From: Endozoicomonas sp. ISHI1
GTDB lineage: Bacteria > Pseudomonadota > Gammaproteobacteria > Pseudomonadales > Endozoicomonadaceae
DNA length: 64,000 nt
Assembly: GCF_024606225.1 (NCBI RefSeq)
Contig: NZ_JAGRPU010000008.1
Coordinates: 99,607 to 163,606 of the forward strand
Direction of reading: 5' to 3'
A model generated the notes under the pieces. The model saw only the letters and a list, made by a program, of their open reading frames with translations, did no database searches and was not told where the DNA came from. Positions within the stretch are counted from its first letter, which is position 1; each line of letters starts with the position of its first letter. Below, piece by piece: positions 29,479 through 39,709 of the stretch. The position numbers were made by a program, and so were the translations under genes.

Positions 29479-30777
29479 TCAGGCTTTGCTCCCCTTAAGG
29501 CCAAACCATGTCAGGTAAGTAAATCCGATCAATGGAATAATAAAGGCCAAACTAATTTCTGTCATATCTGAAATCCACCCCATCATTGCGGTGAGCACAG
29601 CGCCACCAAGAATGGCCATAATCAGGCAGCTGCCGCCTAGCTGAGTGTCTTTGCCCAGGCCATTCACAGAAAGGCCATAAATGGTAGGGAACATCAACGA
29701 CATGCAGCCAGAGATAACCACCAGAGCATAAATACCAGCATAGCCATCGCTCATCATTACAACGACAGTCATAACAGCCGCGACCGTGGCAAGCCCCCCC
29801 AGCAACTTCGCAGGTTCGATGTAGCGCATTAGAGAGGTACAAAGGAAGCGGCTGCTACTGAATAAGAGGATTGAATAAAGGTAATAGGTCGAAGCTTCTG
29901 CCTCGTTACCTCCAATATTATTCATGACATAACGGATCGTCCATGACCAGCAGCCAATTTGTGCTCCCATGTAAAGAAACTGACCAAGTACCCCGCGGAC
30001 AAATACTTTCTTTCTAAAGAGGCGAGCAAAGGATTTTGAATAGCTGTATGCTTCAGAGGCATCCACCGCTTTTGGCATTCTACAAAGCACTATAGAGAGC
30101 CAGACTCCCAGAATGACGGCAGCCGTCATTATGTATGGCACCATAACAGCCATTAATTCCTGGGACTGGATAGCTTTCAGCTGCGTAGTCGCCATGGCAC
30201 CGCGCTCCGCGTCTGAAGCCGGATTCAGCTGGCTCAGGATATAGAATTTCCCGATCAGGACTCCGGCAACTGAACCTAAAGGATTGAAGGACTGGGCAAG
30301 GTTCAATCTCTGGGTGGCGGTGTCCTGTGGTCCCATAGAAATAATGTATGGGTTGGCACTGGTTTCCAGGATGGATAGCCCGCCAGCCAATACAAACAGA
30401 GCTGCCAGAAAGTGGGAATACTGCATAGTCTGGCTGGCGGGATAAAACAGCAATGCACCGAACGCAAACAGACCCAGCCCAAGCAGTACACCGGATTTGT
30501 AAGAAAACTTTTTAATGTAGACAGCAGCAGGAAGAGCCAGGCAGAAGTAAGCACCGTAGAAAGCCATCTGAACAAGACTGGATTGAGCATCGTTTAAGAT
30601 GAAGACCTTACGGAACTGGGCAATGAGTACATCGGTCATGTTATGTGCCAGTCCCCATAAGGCAAAACAACTGGTTATCATTACAAAAGGAACCAGTAAC
30701 TTTTTTGGCACAAAGGGTGATTTTTTTCTGGTAGTCGATTTGCTATCGATAGACTGGGTTGTAGATAATTCACTCAC
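29479..30777 (-). CDS. fucP: FucP-like sugar:H+ symporter (MFS)
   Basis: 432 residues, twelve membrane segments. The N-terminal part (LLVPFVMITSCFALWGLAHN and NDAQSSLVQMAFYGAYF) is the FucP pattern, and ETSANPYIISMG is the family motif before helix 5. It takes up L-fucose or a related sugar with protons. No fucose catabolic gene lies near, so the substrate is uncertain. Confidence 0.82.
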   Translation of the reverse strand: MSELSTTQSIDSKSTTRKKSPFVPKKLLVPFVMITSCFALWGLAHNMTDVLIAQFRKVFILNDAQSSLVQMAFYGAYFCLALPAAVYIKKFSYKSGVLLGLGLFAFGALLFYPASQTMQYSHFLAALFVLAGGLSILETSANPYIISMGPQDTATQRLNLAQSFNPLGSVAGVLIGKFYILSQLNPASDAERGAMATTQLKAIQSQELMAVMVPYIMTAAVILGVWLSIVLCRMPKAVDASEAYSYSKSFARLFRKKVFVRGVLGQFLYMGAQIGCWSWTIRYVMNNIGGNEAEASTYYLYSILLFSSSRFLCTSLMRYIEPAKLLGGLATVAAVMTVVVMMSDGYAGIYALVVISGCMSLMFPTIYGLSVNGLGKDTQLGGSCLIMAILGGAVLTAMMGWISDMTEISLAFIIPLIGFTYLTWFGLKGSKA

Positions 30778-31194
30778 TACATGTCTTCCCCTGGATGATA
30801 TAAATCAAGCCTTAACCCAACAATAAGTAATCAATATCCACGGACACCCCGGGCCGCTTTTCGGGGAGCAGGCAGTGACACCTGTCAAAAGCTCGCACAA
30901 TGCACCTGTGAAAAGCACCCGTAAAAAAGGTGGACAACTGACGTATTGCTATATCGGATTAAATTTACGAAATCCCTCATGCCATAGCTGTCCTGTCATG
31001 AACGCATTCCAATTGCCATAGAGGAGAGCATGAATGGCTGCCTGCAAACCGTTGCCTCAGTAGGTTTTCCGATGAGTTTCCGGGAGGGAGTATAGTTTGG
31101 TTGCTCAGTTATGCATGGCAGTTTTGCCTGAATTGTATTCAGGCTCAAAATACGTGACTCTGGGAACTGGCTCGTTTGAGCCCAAACCTGTGTT
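30778..31194. other. 417-bp intergenic region
   Basis: Upstream of the FucP-like gene and downstream of zapE, both on the minus strand. It must hold the fucP promoter. Only short unsupported frames are present; I see no RNA or repeat. Confidence 0.45.
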
Positions 31195-32310
31195 TTATGA
31201 CAGGATTGGGTCGTGAGGTTGTGACAGGTATTCTCTGGATTGCATCTCTTGCAGACGACTGATGGTGCGCTGGAACTCAAAGTTCAGCTTGCCGGAGGTG
31301 TAAAGTTCTGATAGGGGAGATTCGGCGGTCAGGATGAGTTTAACGTTGCGGTCATAGAACTCGTCCACCAGATTGATAAAGCGCCTGGCCTGATCGTCTT
31401 TCTTTTCGCCCATTTGTGGTACATTTTCCAGAATGACTGTCTGGTAAAGACAGGCCAGTTCTATGTAGTCGTTCTGGCTTCTTGGACCATCACAGAGTGT
31501 CGCGAAACTGAACCAGCCTATGTCTTCGCAGGTGCGCTTGCTGTTGATCAATCTGCCCGCTATCTCAATGATCTCGGCTTCCCGGCAGTGGCTGATATCC
31601 GGTGCCAGGTCATTGAATGTTTTCTGCAGATGTCGATCGGCTTCCGTTCCTAATGGACTGTGGTAAGTGTCTGCTTTTTCCAGGAGGCGGAGGCGATAGT
31701 CCGTGCCGCCATCAACGTTGACCACCAGAGTATGCTCCTTTATCTGAGCAATGGCTGGCAGGAAACGGATTCTTTGCAAACCGTCTTTGTAGAGCTCATC
31801 GGGTACCACGTTGGAAGTGGCTACCAGTGTAATGCCTCTCTGAAAGAGTTGCTCAAAGAGACCACCTAAAAGCATGGCGTCGGTGATGTCAGAGACAAAA
31901 AACTCGTCAAAGCAGATTACCCGGGTTTCAGCAGCCAGTATTTCTGCCACTTTATCCAGAGGGTTCTTTTCTCCGGACAGATTTTTCAATTCACCATGAA
32001 CCCATCGCATGAAGTGGTGGAAGTGCATGCGCTTTTTCTCGGGGAACGGCAGGCAGTCGTAAAAGGTGTCCATCAGATAGGTTTTACCCCGGCCAACGCC
32101 TCCCCAGAAATAGAGTCCACGAGCGGTGTGGGTTTCTTTGTCGGCAAAAGGGTTGATGCGTTTGAGCAGAGAGGTGCGGGGAGTGACAGCCGTCAGTTGA
32201 TCAAAAAGACGCTGGAGATGCTGAACCGCTGCTTCCTGAGCCGGGTCATGGCTGAAGCTGTCTTTCTTTAAGTCCTGCTGGTAACGAGATTCCGGGGTCA
32301 TGCTGGTCAT
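31195..32310 (-). CDS. zapE: Cell division ATPase ZapE (AFG1 family)
   Basis: 371 residues. The P-loop LYFWGGVGRGKTYLMDTF, the Walker B VICFDEFFVSDITDAM, and LVATSNVVPDELYKDGLQR are the AFG1/ZapE pattern. ZapE acts on FtsZ rings during late constriction. It is divergent from zapG, as is common in gammaproteobacteria. Confidence 0.92.
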   Translation of the reverse strand: MTSMTPESRYQQDLKKDSFSHDPAQEAAVQHLQRLFDQLTAVTPRTSLLKRINPFADKETHTARGLYFWGGVGRGKTYLMDTFYDCLPFPEKKRMHFHHFMRWVHGELKNLSGEKNPLDKVAEILAAETRVICFDEFFVSDITDAMLLGGLFEQLFQRGITLVATSNVVPDELYKDGLQRIRFLPAIAQIKEHTLVVNVDGGTDYRLRLLEKADTYHSPLGTEADRHLQKTFNDLAPDISHCREAEIIEIAGRLINSKRTCEDIGWFSFATLCDGPRSQNDYIELACLYQTVILENVPQMGEKKDDQARRFINLVDEFYDRNVKLILTAESPLSELYTSGKLNFEFQRTISRLQEMQSREYLSQPHDPILS

Positions 32311-32585
32311 TCAGTTGTTATTTCACTCTATCCATCGTTGACGGGGTTCGTATCAATAGTTGATGAAACAGTAAAGGCTCACCCCTATATCGGCTGGCAT
32401 GCGATGTACTCTCTTTATTACAAAAGGCTGGAATAAAGGAGCACAATGTAACCTTCCTGCTTTAGCAGGACAAGGTATGTTTTGGCATCCGGATGTTACA
32501 CAACCGCTCTATACTTTGCGCATAAAAGATTATAACTTTGACATCAATAAGGGACGTGAAATGTTCCACCCAATGAGGCGATGCT

Positions 32586-33080
32586 GTGGAAAATGTGAAT
32601 GTACTTTGGTTTGTAGGCAGTTTGGCATTTTTAGCGGGAATAGTCGGTGGTGTACTTTTGTACCATTTACTGGCAGGCCCTCGTTCAGATCGAGGCAAAA
32701 TGGAAGCTCAGCTGGTAGAGCTGGAGGCTGAATTTAAACAGTACCAAGATAGCGTGGCCGATCATTTTAATACAACGGCGCACCTGATCAACAAACTGAC
32801 GGACAGTTATAAAGATGTCCACGAGCATATGGCTAACGGAGCCGAATCACTGTGTGACGATGACAATGTCAAGAACAAGCTCAGTGATTCTCTGATCAGC
32901 AGCACTGCCTTGCTGTCGGGGCAGATTCCAAAGCGCCGTAGCGAGCGTCCAAAGCCGTTGGAGCAACCGCTGGACTACGCACCTAAGACAACCGCTTCGG
33001 ATGAGAAAGGCACCTTGTCTGAAGACTTCAGGATAACATCTGAAGCCCAAGAGGCGGTGAGTAGTCAGAAAGCTTCTTGA
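32586..33080 (+). CDS. zapG: ZapG (YhcB, DUF1043) inner-membrane division protein
   Basis: 164 residues from GTG at 32586 with GAGG seven bases upstream. One N-terminal membrane helix (VLWFVGSLAFLAGIVGGVLLYH) is followed by a coiled coil (LEAEFKQYQDSVADHFNTTA) and a disordered tail. This is the DUF1043 form. It links cell division and envelope synthesis. It is divergent from zapE. Confidence 0.85.
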   Translation: MENVNVLWFVGSLAFLAGIVGGVLLYHLLAGPRSDRGKMEAQLVELEAEFKQYQDSVADHFNTTAHLINKLTDSYKDVHEHMANGAESLCDDDNVKNKLSDSLISSTALLSGQIPKRRSERPKPLEQPLDYAPKTTASDEKGTLSEDFRITSEAQEAVSSQKAS

Positions 33081-33149
33081 CCCTTTGATCGCTCTGAAAA
33101 TTTTTGAAAGCCCTGCAACAGAGGCTGTCTCAATAGCTGGGCAGTTTGG

Positions 33150-34103
<954 letters not shown>

Positions 34104-34301
34104 TTACTCCTTGAACGGGAATGTCTGTCAGAGACAGAAAAAATCTCTGATAGTAAGGGATTCATAATTCGTTAAACTGGGTGAATAATAACGGCTTGCG
34201 CTGACGAGAACCAGAATCTCTTCAGCGATCGGTTTGTATTTACTATCAAGCTGACTATCTGTCGTCAGCTGGTGTGCAACATCAATAATAGGAATTTTGC
34301 T

Positions 34302-35030
34302 ATGCCAACGCCTGTGCCGGGAAGTGGACTCGGCTATTTTTTCAAGGGTATATCCTATCTTCCAGATCCGGCTATCCGCTGGTATGTATTGATTCCACTG
34401 ACCGTTAATATTCTGGTGTTCAGCTTTCTGATCTATCTCGGTCTTGAGCAAATGAGTGTGCTGATGGAGTCGTTGCTTAACTGGCTGCCCAGCTGGCTAT
34501 CTTTCCTTGAATTTTTGCTCTGGCCACTTTTATTTCTGGCCATGTTGGGTGTCGTCTTCTTTACCTTTACCATCGTCGGGAATTTTATTGCATCACCCTT
34601 CAATGGCCTTCTTGCCGAGAAAGTTCAGAACCTTCATGGTAAGTCAGACCTGCCCGAATACGAGTTGAAAGACTGGCTGACCCTGTTGCCCAGAGCCATA
34701 GGTCGGGAGATCAGAAAGCTGATCTACTACCTGCCCAAGGCTGTGATTCTTTTGATTTTGTCCTTTATCCCTGTGGTGAATCTGATCACTCCTGTGCTCT
34801 GGTTTATGTTCAATAGCTGGATGATGTCGATCCAATACTGTGACTATGCTGCAGACAATAGAGGAGTGTCGTTTAATGACATGCTGGATCGTCTAAAACA
34901 GGATAGAAATTATGTCTGGGGCTTTGGTGCAACCGTCACGCTGGTTATGCTGATTCCCTTTATTAATTTACTGATCATGCCGGCTGCTGTCGTGGGTTCC
35001 ACGATGCTTTGGGAGGATCGGATTGAGTAG
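34302..35030 (+). CDS. cysZ: Sulfate transporter CysZ
   Basis: 242 residues from the ATG at 34302 with AGGA eight bases upstream. It starts GSGLGYFFKGISYLPDPAIR, has four or more hydrophobic segments and IGREIRKLIYYLPKAVILLI, all typical of CysZ (EI24 family). It takes up sulfate for cysteine synthesis. Family length (about 250) fits. Confidence 0.9.
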   Translation: MPTPVPGSGLGYFFKGISYLPDPAIRWYVLIPLTVNILVFSFLIYLGLEQMSVLMESLLNWLPSWLSFLEFLLWPLLFLAMLGVVFFTFTIVGNFIASPFNGLLAEKVQNLHGKSDLPEYELKDWLTLLPRAIGREIRKLIYYLPKAVILLILSFIPVVNLITPVLWFMFNSWMMSIQYCDYAADNRGVSFNDMLDRLKQDRNYVWGFGATVTLVMLIPFINLLIMPAAVVGSTMLWEDRIE

Positions 35031-35183
35031 TACACTTTCTGCCTGAGTTTTTGCAAACCACCCGAAGGGCGACGACCTGAACCTGTCAAATTCAGGCAGA
35101 CGTTGCGTCAGCGATCTATCGGGCTGAAGAAGCAGGTGTTAGGCTTAGGCCAGTTTTCGACTTTGAGGCTTGGAGGTCTATTA

Positions 35184-35525
35184 ATGAACTGTCTTTTCTG
35201 CAGTATAGTGGCAGGGGAAATTCCCGTCGATAAAATCTACGAGGACGACGAAATTCTAGCATTCAGGGATATCAATCCTCAGGGGCCTGTGCATGTTCAG
35301 GTGATTCCCAAGAAGCACATCGCAACACTTAACGACGCGACTTTCGAAGATCAGGCTGTATTGGGAAAGATGGCGCTGGTGGCCAGTCAGATTGCCAAAG
35401 ATGAAGGCTTTGCTGAAGACGGTTACAGAACGGTGATGAACTGCAATAGTCATGGCTGTCAGTCGGTTTATCACATCCATCTTCACCTGATTGGTGGACG
35501 CCAGATGAGCTGGCCTCCAGGCTGA
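35184..35525 (+). CDS. hinT: HIT-family nucleotide hydrolase (HinT-like)
   Basis: 113 residues from the ATG at 35184, with GGAGGT upstream. The N-terminal CLFCSIVAGEIPVDKIYEDD and the histidine triad HIHLHLIGGRQMSWPPG define the HinT branch. It hydrolyses purine nucleoside phosphoramidates. It runs towards the osmC-like gene. Confidence 0.92.
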   Translation: MNCLFCSIVAGEIPVDKIYEDDEILAFRDINPQGPVHVQVIPKKHIATLNDATFEDQAVLGKMALVASQIAKDEGFAEDGYRTVMNCNSHGCQSVYHIHLHLIGGRQMSWPPG

Positions 35526-35606
35526 TGAGCCTTGCCTGAAACTCTGGCCGTGGGAAAACGCTGCTTTTGAAGTCCGGATCTTCCCGCTAAAGCGTGAGTT
35601 CAGGCT

Positions 35607-36017
35607 TCAAGCTTCTATAATCTCATAGCTGTGGGTGATTTCGACACCACCCTTGCCGAGCATCATGGCGACAGAGCAATACTTGTCTGCAGACAGTTCT
35701 ATCGCACGCTGCACATGGGACTCTTTTATTGCTGTGCCCTTCACCACAAAGTTCAGATGAATTTTGGTGAAGACAGCGGGTACAGCATCGGCACGCTCAG
35801 CTTGAATAACAACGTGGCAGTCAATGACCTTCTGGCGAGCTTTTTCCAAAATACCGATCACATCAACGGATGAGCAGCCGCCCAGCCCCATCAGAATAAG
35901 CTCCATCGGGCTGGGTGCGGATTTAACACTTCTATCTGCGTCCATGACAACAGAGTTATTACTGTCACTCAGTCCCAGAAAGCGTTCCTGATCGACCCAT
36001 TTGACTTGTGCTTTCAT
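35607..36017 (-). CDS. OsmC/YhfA-family protein
   Basis: 136 residues from the ATG at 36017 (MKAQVKWVDQERFLG). Contains MELILMGLGGCSSVDVIGIL and DKYCSVAMMLGKG, with the two redox Cys of the OsmC fold. The YhfA branch has no proven substrate; OsmC and Ohr relatives reduce hydroperoxides. In pseudomonads this gene follows trpG-trpD-trpC-vfr. Here trpC is 1.2 kb away and vfr is missing. Confidence 0.85.
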   Translation of the reverse strand: MKAQVKWVDQERFLGLSDSNNSVVMDADRSVKSAPSPMELILMGLGGCSSVDVIGILEKARQKVIDCHVVIQAERADAVPAVFTKIHLNFVVKGTAIKESHVQRAIELSADKYCSVAMMLGKGGVEITHSYEIIEA

Positions 36018-36425
36018 TACAGCGTGTTTCCTTTCTTTAAGACGGCTATCAGCATTAAACCCACAAGCTTCGCAAATCAGGAGCCTGTCATGGGAGTTGT
36101 GAGCAGCCAGACAAATATCCCCATCGTCTTTTATCAAAATCCAACGGGTATCAAGCGACTATCTTACCTCAGTAGAGAGAGGTCAGGCTAACCGGGATTA
36201 TTTTATGATGGTCATTTTCTGTGAGTACTACCCATTAGGGCTTGGGCTCATCGGAGTAGTGATGCTGAGCGATCGGTGGCGATGTAATAACAGTGAGGAA
36301 TGTTAATGAGCTTTTTTGGAACAAAAAAGTAAAAAACCTGTTTTTTCAGGCTGTGTATTAAGTAAACCCGAATAAGCATGGCTATATTGCTGTTTTAGTG
36401 TCTTATTTCTCCTGGAGTTGAGATC
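36018..36425. other. 408-bp intergenic region upstream of the SodC-like gene
   Basis: A hairpin CCTG-AAAAAA-CAGG followed by TTTTTTAC lies at 36331-36352 when read on the minus strand and looks like a terminator with no gene in front of it. It may be left over from a lost gene, for instance the vfr gene usual at this place. Nothing else is seen. Confidence 0.4.
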
Positions 36426-36911
36426 ATGTTCAGTAAACTCAGTGGGTTATCGGGTGTAGTGGTCGTGACAGTCTTGCTATCTGCTTGTACCTCCTCCAAT
36501 GAAAGCTTTACGGTCAAGGTGAATCAGGTTTCTCCTTCCGGGGTGGGCGCTGACCTGGGAACTGTCACTGTTACGCCAGCTCCAGATGGGGGGGTGGAAT
36601 TTACGCCCAATCTTCATGACCTGCCACCAGGAGAACATGCTTTTCGTGTCCATGAAAACCCCAGCTGCGAAGCCGGCTCGAAAAATGACATGATGATGGC
36701 GGCACATGCGGCCGGGGCAGCTCTTGATAGTTTGCCCGGACTTACTGTAGACGACAAAGGTTTTGCCACAAGTTCTGTGGTAGCCAGGAATTTGAAGCTG
36801 ACTGATCTGGAAGGGCGCTCGCTGGTTATCGATTCTGACGTCGATACCAGTAGCGACAACCCTCCGTTAAAGGGGGGTGGTACAAGAGTTGCCTGCGGGA
36901 TTATCAAGTAG
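36426..36911 (+). CDS. SodC-like lipoprotein without metal ligands
   Basis: 161 residues. The N-terminus is a lipoprotein signal (VVVVTVLLSACTSS) with the lipobox Cys at about residue 20. The Cu/Zn superoxide dismutase frame is recognisable: DLPPGEHAFRVHENPSC, LTVDDKGFATSSVVARNLKL, LEGRSLVIDSDVD and GGGTRVACGI. The copper motif HGFHVH reads HAFRVH, so one ligand is Arg74. The zinc loop between the ENPSC and the LTVDDKG parts is cut to about 25 residues without the usual histidines, and the late HAGGDNHSD-type motif reads IDSDVDTSSD. The two disulfide Cys remain. It is probably not a dismutase and may have a structural or binding role. Confidence 0.7.
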   Translation: MFSKLSGLSGVVVVTVLLSACTSSNESFTVKVNQVSPSGVGADLGTVTVTPAPDGGVEFTPNLHDLPPGEHAFRVHENPSCEAGSKNDMMMAAHAAGAALDSLPGLTVDDKGFATSSVVARNLKLTDLEGRSLVIDSDVDTSSDNPPLKGGGTRVACGIIK

Positions 36912-36940
36912 CGAATAAGGTTGGCTGCTGAGCATGGAGG

Positions 36941-36971
36941 AGGCACTTCTATCCGTGGTAAAGAAGTGCCT
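36941..36971 (+). terminator. Terminator after the SodC-like gene
   Basis: AGGCACTTCT, an 11-base loop, then AGAAGTGCCT and TCTTTC. It lies 30 bases after the stop. Confidence 0.6.
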
Positions 36972-37038
36972 TCTTTCGGGATTTCGCCTTAACTGAAGGT
37001 CTGATGTTCCGCGAAAAGAGTACATTGGTCATGGCTAG

Positions 37039-37197
37039 CAGCCTGTCGGACTTAAGGCTGTCCTACTGCGGTTGCAATAAATTGGTCTAAAAATTCCTGC
37101 TTCTTCGTCAAATAGCTCGCTATTCTCCTCAGAAGCAGAAATTTTTATCCTCAATTTCTTGCAATCCTCGCTACGGACGCTTAAGTCCGACAGGCTG
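37039..37197 (-). repeat. Foldback MITE, copy b (159 bp)
   Basis: Reverse orientation to copies a, c and e. Flanked on both sides by CTAG (37035-37038 and 37198-37201). It lies between the SodC-like gene and the trpC end, 20 bases from the trpC stop. Confidence 0.85.
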
Positions 37198-37217
37198 CTA
37201 GGCTTAAAAGTACTCAG

Positions 37218-38021
37218 TTACAGATATTGCCCGAACAGTTTTTTCAACCCTTCACCCGGGTCTTCCTGAAGCATAAAGGCTTCACCGACCAGGAAGCTGC
37301 TAACGCCTTTCGAGAACATGCTGTCAACGTCTTCTGCGGTGTGGATGCCGCTTTCTGTAATCACTTTTCGGCCCTCCGGAATTTTACCGAGCAGAGAGAA
37401 TGTGTTGTCCAGTGAGACTTCAAAGGTATGCAGGTTTCGGTTGTTGATGCCCAGTAATGTGCCTTCCAGAGGCAGAGCACGTTCCAGTTCATTGGCATCA
37501 TGAACCTCAACCAGTACATCCATTCCCAGATCCAGGGCAGTACTGCTGAACTCCTGAAGTTCCCCGTCTGTGAGACAGGCAGCGATCAGCAGGATACAGT
37601 CTGCGCCGATCATGCGGGATTCATAAATCTGCCAAGGGTCGATCATGAAGTCTTTGCGTAAAACGGGCAGGGCGCAGGCTGAGCGGGCTTCCTTCAGGTA
37701 GCTTTCGTCACCCTGGAAAAAGTCCTTGTCAGTGAGTATTGAGAGGCAGCTGGCACCCGCTTTTTCATAGCTTTGGGCAATGTTGGCCGGGTCAAACTTT
37801 TCGCGGATCACCCCCTTGCTGGGAGACGCTTTTTTGATTTCGGCAATAATGGCTGCCTGCTGAATTTCTGTCCGGGCTTCCAGGCTTTTGGCAAAGCCAC
37901 GGGTTCCCTCGGTGTGACGAGCCCTGGTAATGACTTCTTGCATGGGCAGTGTCGCCTGACGCTCTGCGACCTCTCCACGCTTTCTCTCAACAATTGTGTT
38001 GAGGATGGTTGGCATAGACAT
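37218..38021 (-). CDS. trpC: Indole-3-glycerol phosphate synthase
   Basis: 267 residues. [71 protein letters not shown] and [10 protein letters not shown] are the family motifs. It closes the indole ring in tryptophan synthesis. The start is two bases after the trpD stop. It is not fused to trpF. Confidence 0.95.
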   Translation of the reverse strand: MSMPTILNTIVERKRGEVAERQATLPMQEVITRARHTEGTRGFAKSLEARTEIQQAAIIAEIKKASPSKGVIREKFDPANIAQSYEKAGASCLSILTDKDFFQGDESYLKEARSACALPVLRKDFMIDPWQIYESRMIGADCILLIAACLTDGELQEFSSTALDLGMDVLVEVHDANELERALPLEGTLLGINNRNLHTFEVSLDNTFSLLGKIPEGRKVITESGIHTAEDVDSMFSKGVSSFLVGEAFMLQEDPGEGLKKLFGQYL

Positions 38022-38024
38022 TCG

Positions 38025-39062
38025 TTACCCCTCTGCAATCACTTGTGTGAAGCTGGCCAGCTCACGCATTTTTTCCAGGCCCAGTCCACTGGCAATAGCG
38101 TCCTGCGCCATGGCTATCCCTTCCTGCAGGTTAGTGGCGACGCCGGAAACATAAATGGCTGCACCGGCGTTCAGTGCGATCATGTCGGCCGCCTTGCAGG
38201 CATATTCGCCTTCCTGCTTGCCCAGGGTATCCCTGATCAACGCCAGGGAGTCCTCGGAGCCTTCTACGCTCAAACCGACCAGACTCTGGGACTCAATGCC
38301 AAAGTCTTCCGGCTTGATCGTGTATTCACGAATTTCGCCGTCTTTGAGCTCAGCAACAAAAGTTTCGCTGGCGATACTGATTTCGTCCAGACCGTCCATG
38401 GAATGTACGACCATGACGTGGTAGTTGCCCAGCTCACGCAGCACCTCAGCCATGGGGCGGCACAGTTCACGGGTGAACACGCCTATGACGAGGTTTTTTA
38501 CACCGGCCGGGTTGGACATGGGGCCCAGGATGTTGAAGAAGGTCCTGATGCCAAGTTCTTTACGCACACCGACAACGTTTTTCATGGCTGAGTGGTGGGC
38601 AGGAGCAAACATGAAACCCACGCCTACTTCTTCCGTACAGCGTGCTACCTGTTCAGGCGTGATGCCGAGCTGAATGCCTGCCTTTTCCAGCAGGTCAGCA
38701 CTGCCGCTGGAGCTGGATACCCCTCGGTTGCCGTGTTTGGCAACGCGGGCACCGGCAGCAGCTGCGACAAATGAAGAAGCCGTGGAGACATTGAACAGGT
38801 GGGCGCCATCACCGCCGGTGCCGACAATATCCACCAGGTGCTCAGCGTTAACTTCAACAGCGGTAACCATTTCTCTCAGTACCTGGGTAGCCCCGGTAAT
38901 TTCTTCAATGCTCTCGCTTTTCATACGCATGGCGGTCAGAAATGAACCGATCTGGGCACTGGTGCACTGACCTGTCATGATGTCCCGCATGATGCTCATC
39001 ATCTCGCCACGGTCCAGGTCATGGTGGCTAATAGCTCGGGCAATACCCTCTTTAATATTCAT
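38025..39062 (-). CDS. trpD: Anthranilate phosphoribosyltransferase
   Basis: 345 residues from the ATG at 39062 ([16 protein letters not shown]). The PRPP motif [35 protein letters not shown] and [14 protein letters not shown] are intact. It transfers phosphoribose to anthranilate. Cotranscribed with trpG upstream and trpC downstream. Confidence 0.95.
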   Translation of the reverse strand: MNIKEGIARAISHHDLDRGEMMSIMRDIMTGQCTSAQIGSFLTAMRMKSESIEEITGATQVLREMVTAVEVNAEHLVDIVGTGGDGAHLFNVSTASSFVAAAAGARVAKHGNRGVSSSSGSADLLEKAGIQLGITPEQVARCTEEVGVGFMFAPAHHSAMKNVVGVRKELGIRTFFNILGPMSNPAGVKNLVIGVFTRELCRPMAEVLRELGNYHVMVVHSMDGLDEISIASETFVAELKDGEIREYTIKPEDFGIESQSLVGLSVEGSEDSLALIRDTLGKQEGEYACKAADMIALNAGAAIYVSGVATNLQEGIAMAQDAIASGLGLEKMRELASFTQVIAEG

Positions 39063-39129
39063 GTCATCTGGTTCCAATCGTTGTTCTGAAACGTTGTTTT
39101 GTATGGTCCGGATTTTGTCACCATTGACA

Positions 39130-39708
39130 TCATTGCTTGAGGAAATTATCCAGCATGTCATGGCCGTGGTCGGTCATGATGGATTCCGGATGAAACTGGA
39201 CGCCTTCCAGAGGCAGAGTCTTGTGGCGAATCCCCATGATCTCATCCATGCTGCCGTCTTCATGCCGGGTCCAGGCAGTAATTTCAAGACAGTCTGGCAA
39301 GCTGTCTTTTTCAACGATTAGAGAGTGGTAGCGAGTTGTTGTGACCGGGTTGGGTAGACCAGCGAAAACCCCGAGGCCCTTATGGTAGACGGGTGAAACT
39401 TTTCCGTGCATGACTTTCCGGGCCCGGACTATTTTACCACCGAAGACCTGACCCATGCTCTGGTGTCCCAGGCAAACACCAAGAATGGGTTTCTTGTTAC
39501 TGAAGTGCGCAATGGCTTCCATGGAAATACCGGCCTCATTGGGTGTACAGGGACCCGGAGAAATGATGATACGCTCAGGGTCAAGGGCTTCTATCTGTTC
39601 CAGGGTTATGCTGTCGTTACGATGCACTGCCACTTCCTGACCCAGTTCGCCAAAGTACTGAACCAGATTCCAGGTGAACGAATCGTAGTTGTCGATCATT
39701 AGAAGCAT
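39130..39708 (-). CDS. trpG: Anthranilate synthase component II (glutamine amidotransferase)
   Basis: 192 residues from the ATG at 39708. The nucleophile motif [15 protein letters not shown] and the FHPESIMT end give the class I amidotransferase triad. It feeds ammonia to TrpE. It begins one base after the trpE stop, which shows coupling. Confidence 0.95.
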   Translation of the reverse strand: MLLMIDNYDSFTWNLVQYFGELGQEVAVHRNDSITLEQIEALDPERIIISPGPCTPNEAGISMEAIAHFSNKKPILGVCLGHQSMGQVFGGKIVRARKVMHGKVSPVYHKGLGVFAGLPNPVTTTRYHSLIVEKDSLPDCLEITAWTRHEDGSMDEIMGIRHKTLPLEGVQFHPESIMTDHGHDMLDNFLKQ

Positions 39709-39709
39709 C

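Noticed and set aside
37773..38591. 272-codon open frame opposite trpC and trpD
   Set aside because: Antisense across two conserved genes; composition follows the third codon positions of the trp genes.
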